In this document: piece by piece, positions 24,400 to 34,300 of the stretch
Numbering within the stretch: position 1 is the first letter of the stretch
How the letters are laid out: the number at the start of each line of letters is the position of its first letter
Assembly (NCBI GenBank): GCA_964019135.1
Contig: OZ025261.1
Location: 29,310,029 to 29,374,028 of the forward strand
From: Arenicola marina
Lineage: Eukaryota; Annelida; Polychaeta; Arenicolidae
Direction of reading: 5' to 3'
Length of the DNA stretch: 64,000 bases
Notes under the pieces: generated by a model
Told to the model about the DNA's origin: nothing
Database searches by the model: none
What the model saw: only the letters and a program-made list of their open reading frames with translations
Program-made: the position numbers and the translations under genes

Positions 24400-25845
24400 C
24401 TTTTTACAGAAATTTGCCTTAGTCATGGTGAAGCTCAGTATGTCCATAGCTTGCTTCTACAGGTTATTTTCATACAGTTGCCCTTGGTCATTGTGTTAAA
24501 GTTAAACCCCACTTCGATTATATTGGTTCATTGTCATGCTGTCTGCCTAGGTGATTTCTAAGATGCAAGTCTGCCCACAGATTGAATACCCAGGGCTTTT
24601 CAGACAGTCCGCGTTGGTCGTTGTGTGGTAGGGTCTGCTCACAGCTTGATTAGACAGGGCCGTTTTCATACAGTTTGCCTTGGTCGTTGTGTGGTGGGGT
24701 CTGCCATCAGTTGATACATTTTGCCTTGGTCGTTGTGAGGCAGGGTCTGCCTACAGTTTGATTATACAGGGCCTTTTCATACAGTTTGCCTTGGTCGTTG
24801 TGTGGCAGGGTCTGCCCACAGCTTGATTATACAGGGCCTTTTCATACAGTTTGCCTTGGTCGTTGTGTGGCACGGTCTGCCCACAGCTTGATTATACAGG
24901 GCTTTTTCATACAGTTTGCCTTGGTCGTTATGTGGCAGGGTCTGCCCACAGCTTGATTATACAGGGCCTTTTCATACAGTTTGCCTTGGTCGTTGTGTGG
25001 CACGGTCTGCCCACAGCTTGATTATACAGGGCCTTTTCATACAGTTTGCCTTGGTCGTTGTGTGGCAGGGTCTGCCCACAGCTTGATTATACAGGGCCTT
25101 TTCATACAGTTTGCCTTGGTCGTTGTGAGGCAAGGTCTGCCCACAGCTTGATTATACAGGGCCTTTTCATACAGTTTGCCTTGGTCGTTGTGTGGCAGGG
25201 TCTGCCCACAGCTTGATTATACAGGGCCTTTTCATACAGTTTGCCTTGGTCGTTGTGTGGCAGGGTCTGCCCACAGCTTGATTATACAGGGCCTTTTCAT
25301 ACAGTTTGCCTTGGTCGTTGTGTGGCAGGGTCTGCCCACAGCTTGATTATACAGGGCCTTTTCATACAGTTTGCCTTGGTCGTTGTGTGGCAGGGTCTGC
25401 CCACAGCTTGATTATACAGGGCCTTTCTATACAGTTTGCCTTGGTCGTTGTGTGGCAGGGTCTGCCCACAGCTTGATTATACAGGGCCTTTCCATACAGT
25501 TTGCCTTGGTCGTTGTGTGGCAGGGTCTGCCCACAGCTTGATTATACAGGGCCTTTGCATATAGCTTGCCTTGGTCGTTTAGTGGCAGGGTCTGCCCACA
25601 GCTTGATTATACAGGGCTTTTGATACAGTTGGCCTTGGTCGTTGTGAGGCTGGTCTGCCCACAGCCTGATTATACAGGGCCTTTTCATACAGTTGCTTTG
25701 GTCGTTGTGAGGCAAGGTCTGCCCACAGCTTGATTATACAGGGTCTTTTCATACAGTTGCTTTGGTCGTTGTGAGGCAGGGTGTGTCCATAGCTTGATTA
25801 TACAGGGCCTTTACATACAGTTTGCCTTGGTCGTCGTGACCGGGA
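24400..25845 (+). repeat. 65-bp minisatellite, about 20 copies
   Basis: Unit of 65 bp built from TTTGCCTTGGTCGTTGTGTG, GCAGGGTCTGCCCACAGCTT and GATTATACAGGGCCTTTTCAT. The first copies (24400-24720) and last copies (25540-25845) are degenerate, and the central block (about 24780-25540) is highly homogeneous. That pattern fits expansion by unequal exchange with edge decay. It lies just behind the SGNH ORF and is confined to this insertion. No continuous frame runs through it. Confidence 0.95.
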
Positions 25846-25914
25846 TCCGGCAGGGCTAAATCATTATGGGTCATACACTGTTTCTTCTGCCTGGTTTCCT
25901 TGCCATTTTGCAGG

Positions 25915-26031
25915 ATGCCTAAACGCCAGACCAAGGGGGACCCAGGGCCAAAGGGCAAGAAGGTCAGGGCCGCGACAGCCTCCGACCGAGAAGTGCGGCG
26001 CGGTCCCGCAAAAGCTGCCAAACGAGGAGCT
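25915..26031 (+). pseudogene. Truncated basic ORF start (MPKR...) at the insertion edge
   Basis: About 38 codons beginning MPKRQTKGDPGPKGKKVR, rich in Lys, Arg and Gly. It runs into array sequence at about 26030, where the reading frame no longer belongs to the insert. It is preceded by a good 3' splice-site context (CTTGCCATTTTGCAG at 25900-25913), so it may be the second exon of a spliced ORF. No domain can be assigned. The most economical reading is the N-terminus of a longer mobile-element protein whose remainder was deleted. Confidence 0.35.
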
Positions 26032-27483
26032 ACTTGTCTCTCCATCCGGGGCTTTCTTATTACCAAGCGCGAATCAAACGCAGATATGTTGTCTGAGCTG
26101 CAAATCCACATGTCGTGCCCCTGGCGCCTGATGTGGCGGCGCAAGTGATACCGCAATTGATTGTGCCTCGAGATGTCTTAGCCATGTTTGGGATTCATGT
26201 GCACAATCTTTTAATCTTAAATACCTACATTTCATTCTACCAAAATTGCATATGGATGTATCACGCCGTATTGCAACATGTGTGATTGTTTGATGCCGGC
26301 TGCATCTCCAGCAGTCTAACATACACTGTTTTCATATCTCGCCGGTTGCCTACAGGGTTTTGGTTGTTGCCTTAGTATTATTCTTTAAAGAGTGTACATA
26401 AAGGCATTGTCGTCGAGATGGTGATTGTTGAAGCGGCATCACTAGGATTTCAGGTTGGTTAATAATTGCTGTTTTTAGTTATTAGTAGCTCTGTATCAGT
26501 CTATTTAAGGACTTTTGTACTTTTTTGACACAAAAATAATTATACTCAACGATTTCTGTCTTTTAGACACATGCAGTTTGATGCCTGATAGCTTTTATTA
26601 ATGTGAAAATAAATAAAAACAGATCAAATTATGTAGTTAATGGCTGTTTCTTTTATTTTAGAAAAAAATCGATTAAATCTAAATAATGAAAATATTGTTG
26701 ATCAAATAAAATTATGATTTTCAGCATCCCAGCACAATCCTGACTGGCCCTACTTCTGTAGCTTTTTAATTAATTTCTTTCGTGCTATATAGAGATATGG
26801 TCTAGCGCCATCTAAGTAACTGTTTATCACTCTTTGCAGATAAAGTTTAGTTTAATCCGATATCTTGCCACACTAGGATCCACCCTCCCAAACTCCCACG
26901 ATCCGAACGACGAAGCGTAAATCGGTGCCTCGAGGGTTGAGGTCCAGTCTCGCGAGATCCAGTCAATTTGAGACAAAATGAAAACTGCAGTCCCAAAGCG
27001 GAGTTCCCTTGAGTGCAAACACACCTGACCAAATAGTTACTTGCTGTCTTAAAATTTATTTGAAGGTTTATCGTGGGAAGGCGCCTTGATCTGAAAACTG
27101 ATGTCGCTCAGGAACTGAATATGTTGCATGTTAGACTTTCTTGCGTCGTGGAGTTCAAAGGTCATGCTCAAAGCCACGTGACGTTCATGTATTGTATTGC
27201 CCTTTTTGCCGTTGTTGTTGTGATATGTGTTTGTGTCGGCCAAATTCTCCGCTATCACATTGACTGAAGTACATGGCCCTTAAACGAGAAGTGAACATAA
27301 CACAAAGAACAAAGTTTTATAATAGAATAGAAAATTAATATATAATAATACTACGCTTATCAAAAAAAAAAAAATCGATCAAATGCTATTGAGACACTAG
27401 ATTCGCTAGATTTCACATTCAATAATATTTATTGGGTTTATTTGATTACTAGACTGATTAACCCGTAATAATGCGCCATATGT

Positions 27484-28951
27484 GGCCTATGTTCACAAAG
27501 ATTCTTAAGTAAGTTCTTAAGAATTCTCAAGAATTCTCAATGATTTGCTTAAGAATTCTAAAAGTGTTTCTCGAAAATTCTTAAGTAAAATGTTTTATTC
27601 TATTGCAGTAAACAATAAGGAAAAGTGAAAGATGTCCTGAGAATTCTTTAAAGTGTCATTAATTGATAATTCGAAGACATGGCGATATTATTTCAATGAT
27701 TACGCAGAAACTGTGGCTTCGAATTCGCAGAAATTTTCGCACTTTAAAGAGATTCCCACGCAGGAGTGACATGTTCAATATTATAGAAATCGACGCGGCA
27801 GTTATTGTTTTCTTGCATACGGAGAGTAAAATATTAGAGGCACTACAACGCCAATGCCGCCGCTTTGAAGAGTCTTACGTTTAAATGCACATTACTACAT
27901 ATTTATTTCACTAGTTTTGACTTTACTAAGCGTTCTATGTTTCATAGGGATTGCCATGAGGAATTGACAAGCTAATTTTAAGAGCAAACGAATGGGCAGT
28001 AGCCAAGGGGGGGGGGGGGTGTATGCATAGTTTCCTGCTTGGACGCATTATGTCACAATACACTTGACGTTACTAAGCAGCAAAACAGACGACATAGTTA
28101 TCACCATGACAACAGTGACGACAATGACAATAACAGTGCCATATCCGCTATAATGCGGCTGTCTTGATTGGTGCGGAGTGCGCAGGACAAATCATTTGTG
28201 TTCGAATCCAACTCTCGCCCTGAAGAATTCTCAAAGTATTGCTCCGTAAAGAATTCTTTAATCTCTCTTCGAGAAACGATTGTTACAAAGTTTCTTCACG
28301 GAGCCAAAATGTTTGCTTAAGGTCGAGAGCGGGTGGCGCCGGGAGGATTTTTTCAGAACTAAATTCATTTCTTTTTTAAATTTTTTTATTTTTAGAGTTA
28401 AGTTTCAACCAATATCATTCTATGTCACATCAAATAATATTTCCGCTACCAAATTTGTAATACAAGCCAATACCAAGGTATTTAGTGAATGCATATATGC
28501 GCCGAAAGGCACAATTGTGACAATTCATCCATTTGGGCCTATTTTACAGCCAATTTGCTTACGATAGAGCTTATAGAACAAAAATTAGTTCAGTAACATA
28601 TCGTTTTTTTGTTATTTTTTTATTCACAATGACGCTCGGCTTCAGCAGGCAGTTTTGGGGGGAAGTCTGTCGACCAGTTTTATAGGGGATTTCTAAACAT
28701 TGAGAACAAAAAAGCATTTGTAGGATTTTTCCATTGACCGCCATGTTAAAGCCAATTTGACAAAAAGACCCGGAACTTTTTTTAGTGAAGTGACATGTAT
28801 TTTTTATTACATTTTCAGGCAGATCCATGCATGATAATTATGTAGAGAAAAAAGAAAAAAATCTGTCAAGGAATTTTTGACCCCCCACCCGCTCTAGACC
28901 TTAAATAAAAATAAAGAATTCTTTATAAGTAATCTTTGTGAACACAGCCCC
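27484..28951. mobile_element. Element J copy 2, interrupted by a second TTAA-target element
   Basis: The left end has TGTTCACAAAGATTCTTAAG at 27490 and the right end TTTGTGAACACAGCCCC at 28935-28951. The interior is close to J copies 1 and 3, with the same coding-like remnant (27780-27884, EALQRQCRRFEESYV). The terminal GGGCCG is decayed on the left. It separates the end of unit 3 from block B of unit 4. A tRNA B-box-like string (GTGTTCGAATCC, near 28198) is shared with copy 3 but missing from copy 1. Without an A-box it is probably accidental. Confidence 0.65.
28321..28900. mobile_element. 580-bp non-autonomous element with 16-bp TIRs and TTAA TSD
   Basis: Ends GGTCGAGAGCGGGTGG and, inverted, GGTCTAGAGCGGGTGG (one mismatch). 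TTAA lies at 28317-28320 and 28901-28904. J copy 3 shows the uninterrupted site (GGCTTAAGTAAAAATAAAG, near 54178). The interior is T-rich on the plus strand and unrelated to the other TTAA element in this window, although both start with GGT. An open stretch on plus (28321-28567) has no recognisable motif. No transposase. Confidence 0.85.
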
Positions 28952-30090
28952 TGGATCTGCGCCACTTACTACGTTCCACTGCATCCAGGCCAAAAGCGGT
29001 TGGAAATTCGCAAGGAATGGAAACGTGGGTCAATCAAGAGAGGTGGGAAAACCCTGATATGATTGCCCACATCAAACACCTACGCTCCGGGCCCTAGGCC
29101 TGGGGCCCCTCGCCCACCTCATGTCAGACACCCTCCCCTGCGAACCTACACATGGAGTGCTCTCTTACCCATGGGAGTTATCTTACCCGGACCCTTTAAT
29201 CTCGCTCTTCACTAAATAGCTCTGTGGAGCCGTGAATGCGATATAACAGCGTGCCATGGCGGAGATGGATTGAATTATATAAAAACTAGAGCAGAATTGA
29301 CAGCCGACACGTAGAGATCTAGCAAAGGGACTGGTGCATTGCGCTATCGCTAGGTTTCAGATGCTTGGTGGCGGCCAACTCAGCATCGGAAATTGCCTCT
29401 ATTCAAGCTGACAACAGCTGGCGCTCCCCGTTGGTAAATCCGGGTTCATCACGACTCTCTCTGTTGAAGATTGGTACCCACGTGGTTTAGACGCGTCAAT
29501 GGGAATAGGAACTGACGGCTTGCGCGGCCATTTGGGGCTCCATCTGTTCTGACATGCACACAGCGATCTTCTGCGAATGCGTTGAATGAGGCGGTGAAGT
29601 TACTGTGGGGATGCGGTGCGGATAGAGTGTGTGTGTCAAAGGCAGGGGGTGGCAAGGAAGTGGGGGAGTGGGGCAACGGGAGAAGCCAGGTTCACGGGAG
29701 AAAGCGGAGGCAATTAGGCAATCTGGAAGGCAGATTTATTGCTAGATGTCCCCAGGCGTAAACTCGGATTACGCCTCGATCATCAAAGCTTGGATAGGAA
29801 GGACATCGATTGCAACAAACGTGGTTGGGAGGCAATGCTAGGCTGTAATACTTGTAATCTGGCAATGATGGTTTAGGTGACGACGCGAGGAAGATTTTTT
29901 CAACACTTCTTTGTGGAATTACTTTTTCTCGTGGATCCGCCATTAATATGAGTTATGGATTCCGGCGGTAAACCTTTCAGCGCAAGCTATTCGATTGTTA
30001 CGCTATAATTATAACAAGCCTGTCCAATTATAAGACATGCGTAATGCATCATTCAAGACACCAAGGTAATGCTGGGAGTTGGTTACATAA

Positions 30091-30668
30091 TGTAGCCCAC
30101 ACGCTACTGAGGTATTCAAAGTCAAGTCCAGCGTTTGATACGCATACTCATTTATTCTGGTATTAATGCTATGTATGGTCCAAACTGCAATACAAAAAAA
30201 TAAGCTGATATTAATAAGAAGAAAAAACCAATAAACTGTGTTGCGTCTCAAGCCGAAAACAAAAAAAACACCTACGTAATTTAAACAACGAAAACAAGGC
30301 CAGGCTGAATAATCATTGTATAGTCAATACTTTTGACAACAGGCTATACTCTCCCGTAGTACATCACGCAGAACCAAATCGCTAATCCACGTCTGCTCTT
30401 ATTCCCTAATTACAGTTATATTATAAGGCGAAAGACTAAACCAACATATCATATAAAAGCACAGAAGAGTAACACTACAATATAACATACTTACATCGCT
30501 GGGGGAATATTCAAAACCTTGGGATTCAGGAATTCAAACTACTTCAATTTCACGATGCAGTTCACTGCATACTGTTTACCACTCGCGTCACCCGGAAGCC
30601 TCGGATTTGAGTCATACACAAGTTTCAGCTTCCTAAACACGACAAGTTTTAGTTTCCTAAACGCTACA
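30091..30668 (-). repeat. 3' LTR of the BEL/Pao element
   Basis: 578 bp with TG...CA ends, nearly identical to 36705-37275. It carries a 7-bp stretch (near 30347) that the other LTR lacks. On the minus strand an AATAAA polyadenylation signal lies at 30151-30156, about 60 bp before the LTR end. Confidence 0.95.
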
Positions 30669-30682
30669 TCCCGGCCCCCATG
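30669..30682 (-). other. Polypurine tract of the BEL/Pao element
   Basis: Reading the minus strand, the purine-rich TGGGGGCCGGGA immediately precedes the 3' LTR. This is the expected position for the primer of plus-strand DNA synthesis. It is interrupted by two cytosines. Confidence 0.6.
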
Positions 30683-30842
30683 ACACGTCCTGGCTGTCAT
30701 CCTAACCTAGCAGGTCTATAAACAAACATAAATTGACATGCAAAACAGCACGTAAACAAGGAGTAACATAATCTAGCAATACAGTTCGTTCAACGTTCAC
30801 AAAGTTCGTTATCAGGCACATCCTGGGTCTTGTCAACTTTGG

Positions 30843-31391
30843 TCACTGATGTTCTTCATGGGCTTCAAGTAGGCAGATCTTCGTAGTCGGCCGATCATAT
30901 ACACCAGTCTGCGTCCGGACTTGGACAGAACGAACGCACCCGTCCTTGCCAGGATACGTGTCGGCAATCACGCCAAGCGGCCATTGAAAGGGAGGAGTAT
31001 TCTCATGGCGTACTAAGACGAGGTCACCAACTCGAAGATTTCTGCGGTGCTGAAGCCACTTCTGGCGAACCTGTAGCGACGGCAAATATTCCTTAACCCA
31101 TCGTCGCTAGAAGAGGTCAGCAAGGTACTGAACCTGCCGCCATCTACGTCGATACAAGTCTTGCTTCACGAACATTCCTGGTGGCAGGGAAGGTCCACAT
31201 CTGAGCAGAAGAAGATGATTTGGTGTAAGCGGTGCAGGGTCCCTGGGATCATCGGAGAGCTTCGTGATTGGTCTACCGTTGACGATGCTCTCAACGATGC
31301 ACATCAGGGTTGTCAGTCCTTCATCATTCAGGGTCTGCTGTGAACGACACCAGCAACAACAGATCGGATGGTACGAATCTGCCGTTCCCAC
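30843..31391 (-). pseudogene. Broken 3' end of the BEL/Pao pol ORF (integrase C-terminal part and DUF5641-like region)
   Basis: Downstream of the main ORF the coding sequence continues in a different frame. One segment (31107-31391) contains TLNDEGLTTLMCIVESIVN and LTPNHLLLLR. A second (30843-31085) contains LRVGDLVLVRHENTPP, WPLGVIADTYPG and ends near the internal 3' boundary. These are typical of the last part of BEL/Pao integrases, including the DUF5641-type C-terminal domain. A single-base length change near 31335-31345 moves the frame just after the integrase catalytic Glu. An in-frame TAG at about 31107-31109, at a position where family members usually have a sense codon, ends the next segment. 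The integrase tail is therefore separated from Gag-Pol in this copy. Confidence 0.8.
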
Positions 31392-34300
31392 ACTCCTCCC
31401 ATGTGCGAGGCTGCAGGGGGATTAAAGATCCATTGAATTTCTTTCCGTTGTAGGTGATCATGAATTTGGGCCTGGTTCCACTCCTGGATTGCCCTACGAA
31501 GTGCCGATCGACCACCGACGAAATTGGTACCATTGTCTGACCGTATTTCCACGGGTTCTCCGCGCCGAGCGATGAAACGTTCCAGGGCGTTGAGGAATGA
31601 GTCTGTATCAAGGCTATGGCTTACTTCGATGTGAATAGCTCGAGTTGTCAAGCAGGTAAACAAGCATCCATAGCGTTTCATCTCACAGCGTGCGCGTTTC
31701 ACAAAGAAGGGCCCAAAGTAATCCACTCCAACTCTGGTGAACGGTGCTTCACCTGGTGTCACACGGTCCTTAGGTAAATCTGCCATTTGCGGTGATTCTG
31801 GGACAGCTTTCAGCTTTCTGCACGGTACGCATTTAGACAGCACCCGCCTGACAGCCGTCCGCCCTCCGACGATCCAGAACCACGGTCGCGTTTCAGCAAG
31901 AACACGCTCCACACCTGCATGTCCAGTCACAGCATGAAACTGTGCTATGATGAGTTCGGTCACGTGGTGATTCGACGGTAGTATCCAAGGGTGTCTCGCC
32001 CTGAAGTGCATTGGAGCATTATTCAAACGACCACCGACGCATAAAAGTCCATCTGCAGACCTGGTAGGAGACAGCTTACGTAGATTACCAGCTTCCAGAC
32101 GTTCCTGTCCGAAAGCCGCTGTTTGGACGTATCTTATGATGGCGGCTTCGGCTCCGTGTATGTCCTTTACGCTGAGTGGTGAGTTGAGAGCAGTCTTCTC
32201 ACCCTTTGTCCTGCGACGCAGCGTCTCTTTCAGTCTAGTCATCCAGGCAACGGCCTTCTTCAGCTTGTGCCAGGACGAGTAATGCGCAAGCAACCTATCC
32301 ACACCGCCCGTGTCACATACGGTGGCATAAACATCGGGTGTCCGCTTGATCTCGGCCTTGGCCTCCAAGTCCACTGCCTGCAACCCACATTGAGTTGGCC
32401 AGTGCTCCTCCACCTTCCAGAGGAAGTCGGGTCCACTTTTCCAACGTGCTTTGTTCACAAGCTCGTCGGCTGACAAGCCTCTCGACGCATCGTCAGCGGG
32501 ATTGCTTTCCGTGTCAACGTGCCTCCATTGAGTAAACGAGGTGTGATCAACGATCACAGCTGTGCGATTGGCTACATACGTCTGAAACCTCCTGTCTTCG
32601 TTTCGCAGATACCACAGTACAATAATACTGTCCGTCCAGTACACCGACTCTTCTAAGGGCATCTGAAGTTCCTTCCGAAGCAACTTGTCTAACTTAACGG
32701 ACTCAACCGCTGCAGCTAGTTCGAGTCGTGGTATGGTTGTGGTTTTCAACGGTGCAAGTTTGGCCTTTGACATCAGAAAGGCACAGTGTACCCTTCCTTG
32801 TCTATCAGTCAATCGCATGTATGATACGGCACCGTAGCCCTTCTCTGAGGCATCTGCAAAGTGATGCAGCTGCGCCGTAACGACGTCGAAGTGCGAAGGT
32901 TTAACGCAGCGCTGAAACGATAGGTTCTGAATGGATGGCAGGTCTTTCAACCACCTGTCCCACTGTTCCGCTACATCGTCCGTCAAGGGATCGTCCCACT
33001 CGACTTTCATACGGCACAAGGTCTGGAACAGCATCTTTGCCCGGAGAATGAACGGGCTGGCAAAACCAAGTGGATCGTAGACTGAACTCACGAGACTAAG
33101 CAGACCACGCTTGGTAGCGGGCTTGGGTTGCACACTTGTATCGAACCCAAAGGTGTCCTCTTCTACCTTCCATAGAACACCGAGTGCTCGGCCAGCCGGC
33201 AGAGACTGATGATCCAGATCCAGGGACGGTACCTCTTTCGCGTGTTCTTTCTCTGGCAGCGCCTTAAGCACTTCCCTTGAGTTACTAATCCACTTCGTGA
33301 GCCGGAATCCTCCTCGAGTGAGAAGTTCACGAAGTTGATTGACCAACTTGATGGCGTCCTCCAGTGAGCATATCGACTTCAGACAGTCATCTACATAGAA
33401 GTTTCTCTCCACTGTGTCAATGGTTTTCGGATCGAATTCGTCGACGTTATCTCGCGCACATTGCTTTAACGCGAAGTTGGCGCAACTTGGGGACCAGACC
33501 CCTCCAAAGAGGTGGGACGTCATCCGATACGTCACCGGAGGGCCAAGTAGGTCATCATTTTTCCACCAGAGAAACCTCAGGACATCTCGGTCCGGGGCAT
33601 TGACCAGCACCTGGTTAAACATCCCTTCAATGTCAGCCATGAAGGCTATCGGCTCCTGGCGGAAGCGGAGTAAGACGCCAACTAGCTTGTTGGCGAGGTC
33701 TGGACCTTGATTGATCTGGTCGTTCAACGATGTACCACCGTACTTTGCAGCACAGTCGAACACAATTCTCACCTTGCCCGGTTTCTTTGCGTGTATCACA
33801 GGATGGTGAGGCAGATACCAAACACACCCGTCATCTCGGCCGAGACATTTCGTTGGGACCGGCTCATCATATCCCTTTTCTAGCAGCTCCGAGACTCCAG
33901 TGATGTACATTCGTTTTAGACCTTCATCTCGGTTAAGCCGTTTCCCAAGTAGACGTAATCTGTGTTCGGCAAGTGACTTGTTCCACGGCAAGTGCGGTGG
34001 TCTGGTCTTGAAGGGGATGTCTAAGGTGTAGTGTTTTCCATCTCGTCCAATGGAGCTCTCCCAGATGGAGAGTACCTTCCGGTCATTGATTGACATGGGG
34101 TCATCCTCCTTTCCCACGTCGTCCAGCTTCCAAAACCGCTCAACCTGTCGCTGTAGGTCGACGTCAGTCTTCACAAAGTGCGATACAGGCGTGGCAGGTT
34201 TCGTGTGGTCCACTGGTACATTTAGCGTCCATCCCAGAACCGTTCTGGTTGCATATGGTTCACCGGGTGTACCACGGCGTACCTCCATGGGGATCATCAC

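Larger units (their letters stand above)
23060..26029 (+). mobile_element. ~3-kb insertion with SGNH-hydrolase ORF, 65-bp minisatellite and a truncated MPKR ORF
   Basis: Block H of other units reads from GATGACCATCTACTTGTCAC without interruption. Here it breaks after GATGACCATA (23060) and resumes at CTACTTGTCTC (about 26030). No target-site duplication and no clear TIRs are seen. The content, in order, is GC-richer leader sequence (23060-23640), the SGNH ORF, a 65-bp tandem repeat, a 3' splice-site-like CCATTTTGCAGG and a basic ORF start cut off at the junction. SGNH ORFs are known as accessory genes of some DIRS/Ngaro-type tyrosine-recombinase retrotransposons, which integrate without TSDs. 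That is my preferred but unproven identity. Confidence 0.5.
17951..27483 (+). repeat. Array unit 3
   Basis: Block A is long here (about 18050-20060). It is followed directly by block G (about 20070-20637), so B, C, E and F are deleted. After element J copy 1, block H resumes at about 22565, is interrupted by the SGNH-ORF insertion (23060-26029), and continues to block I (about 26400-27400) and the last part of block A. No gene belongs to the unit itself. The ORF at 18843-19355 runs through conserved block-A DNA whose copies differ mainly by amino-acid-changing substitutions. Confidence 0.7.

Noticed and set aside
24590-25845. CRISPR-like regular repeats
   Set aside because: The 65-bp units are contiguous tandem copies with no unique spacers, and the setting is eukaryotic. 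This is a minisatellite.
28190-28215. tRNA or tRNA-derived SINE suggested by GTGTTCGAATCC
   Set aside because: No A-box at the proper distance, no cloverleaf pairing, and the string is missing from J copy 1. It is part of element J.
28280-28567. 95-codon frame over the second TTAA element
   Set aside because: Begins in element J and continues into the TTAA insert, so it is a junction artefact with low-complexity Phe-rich sequence.
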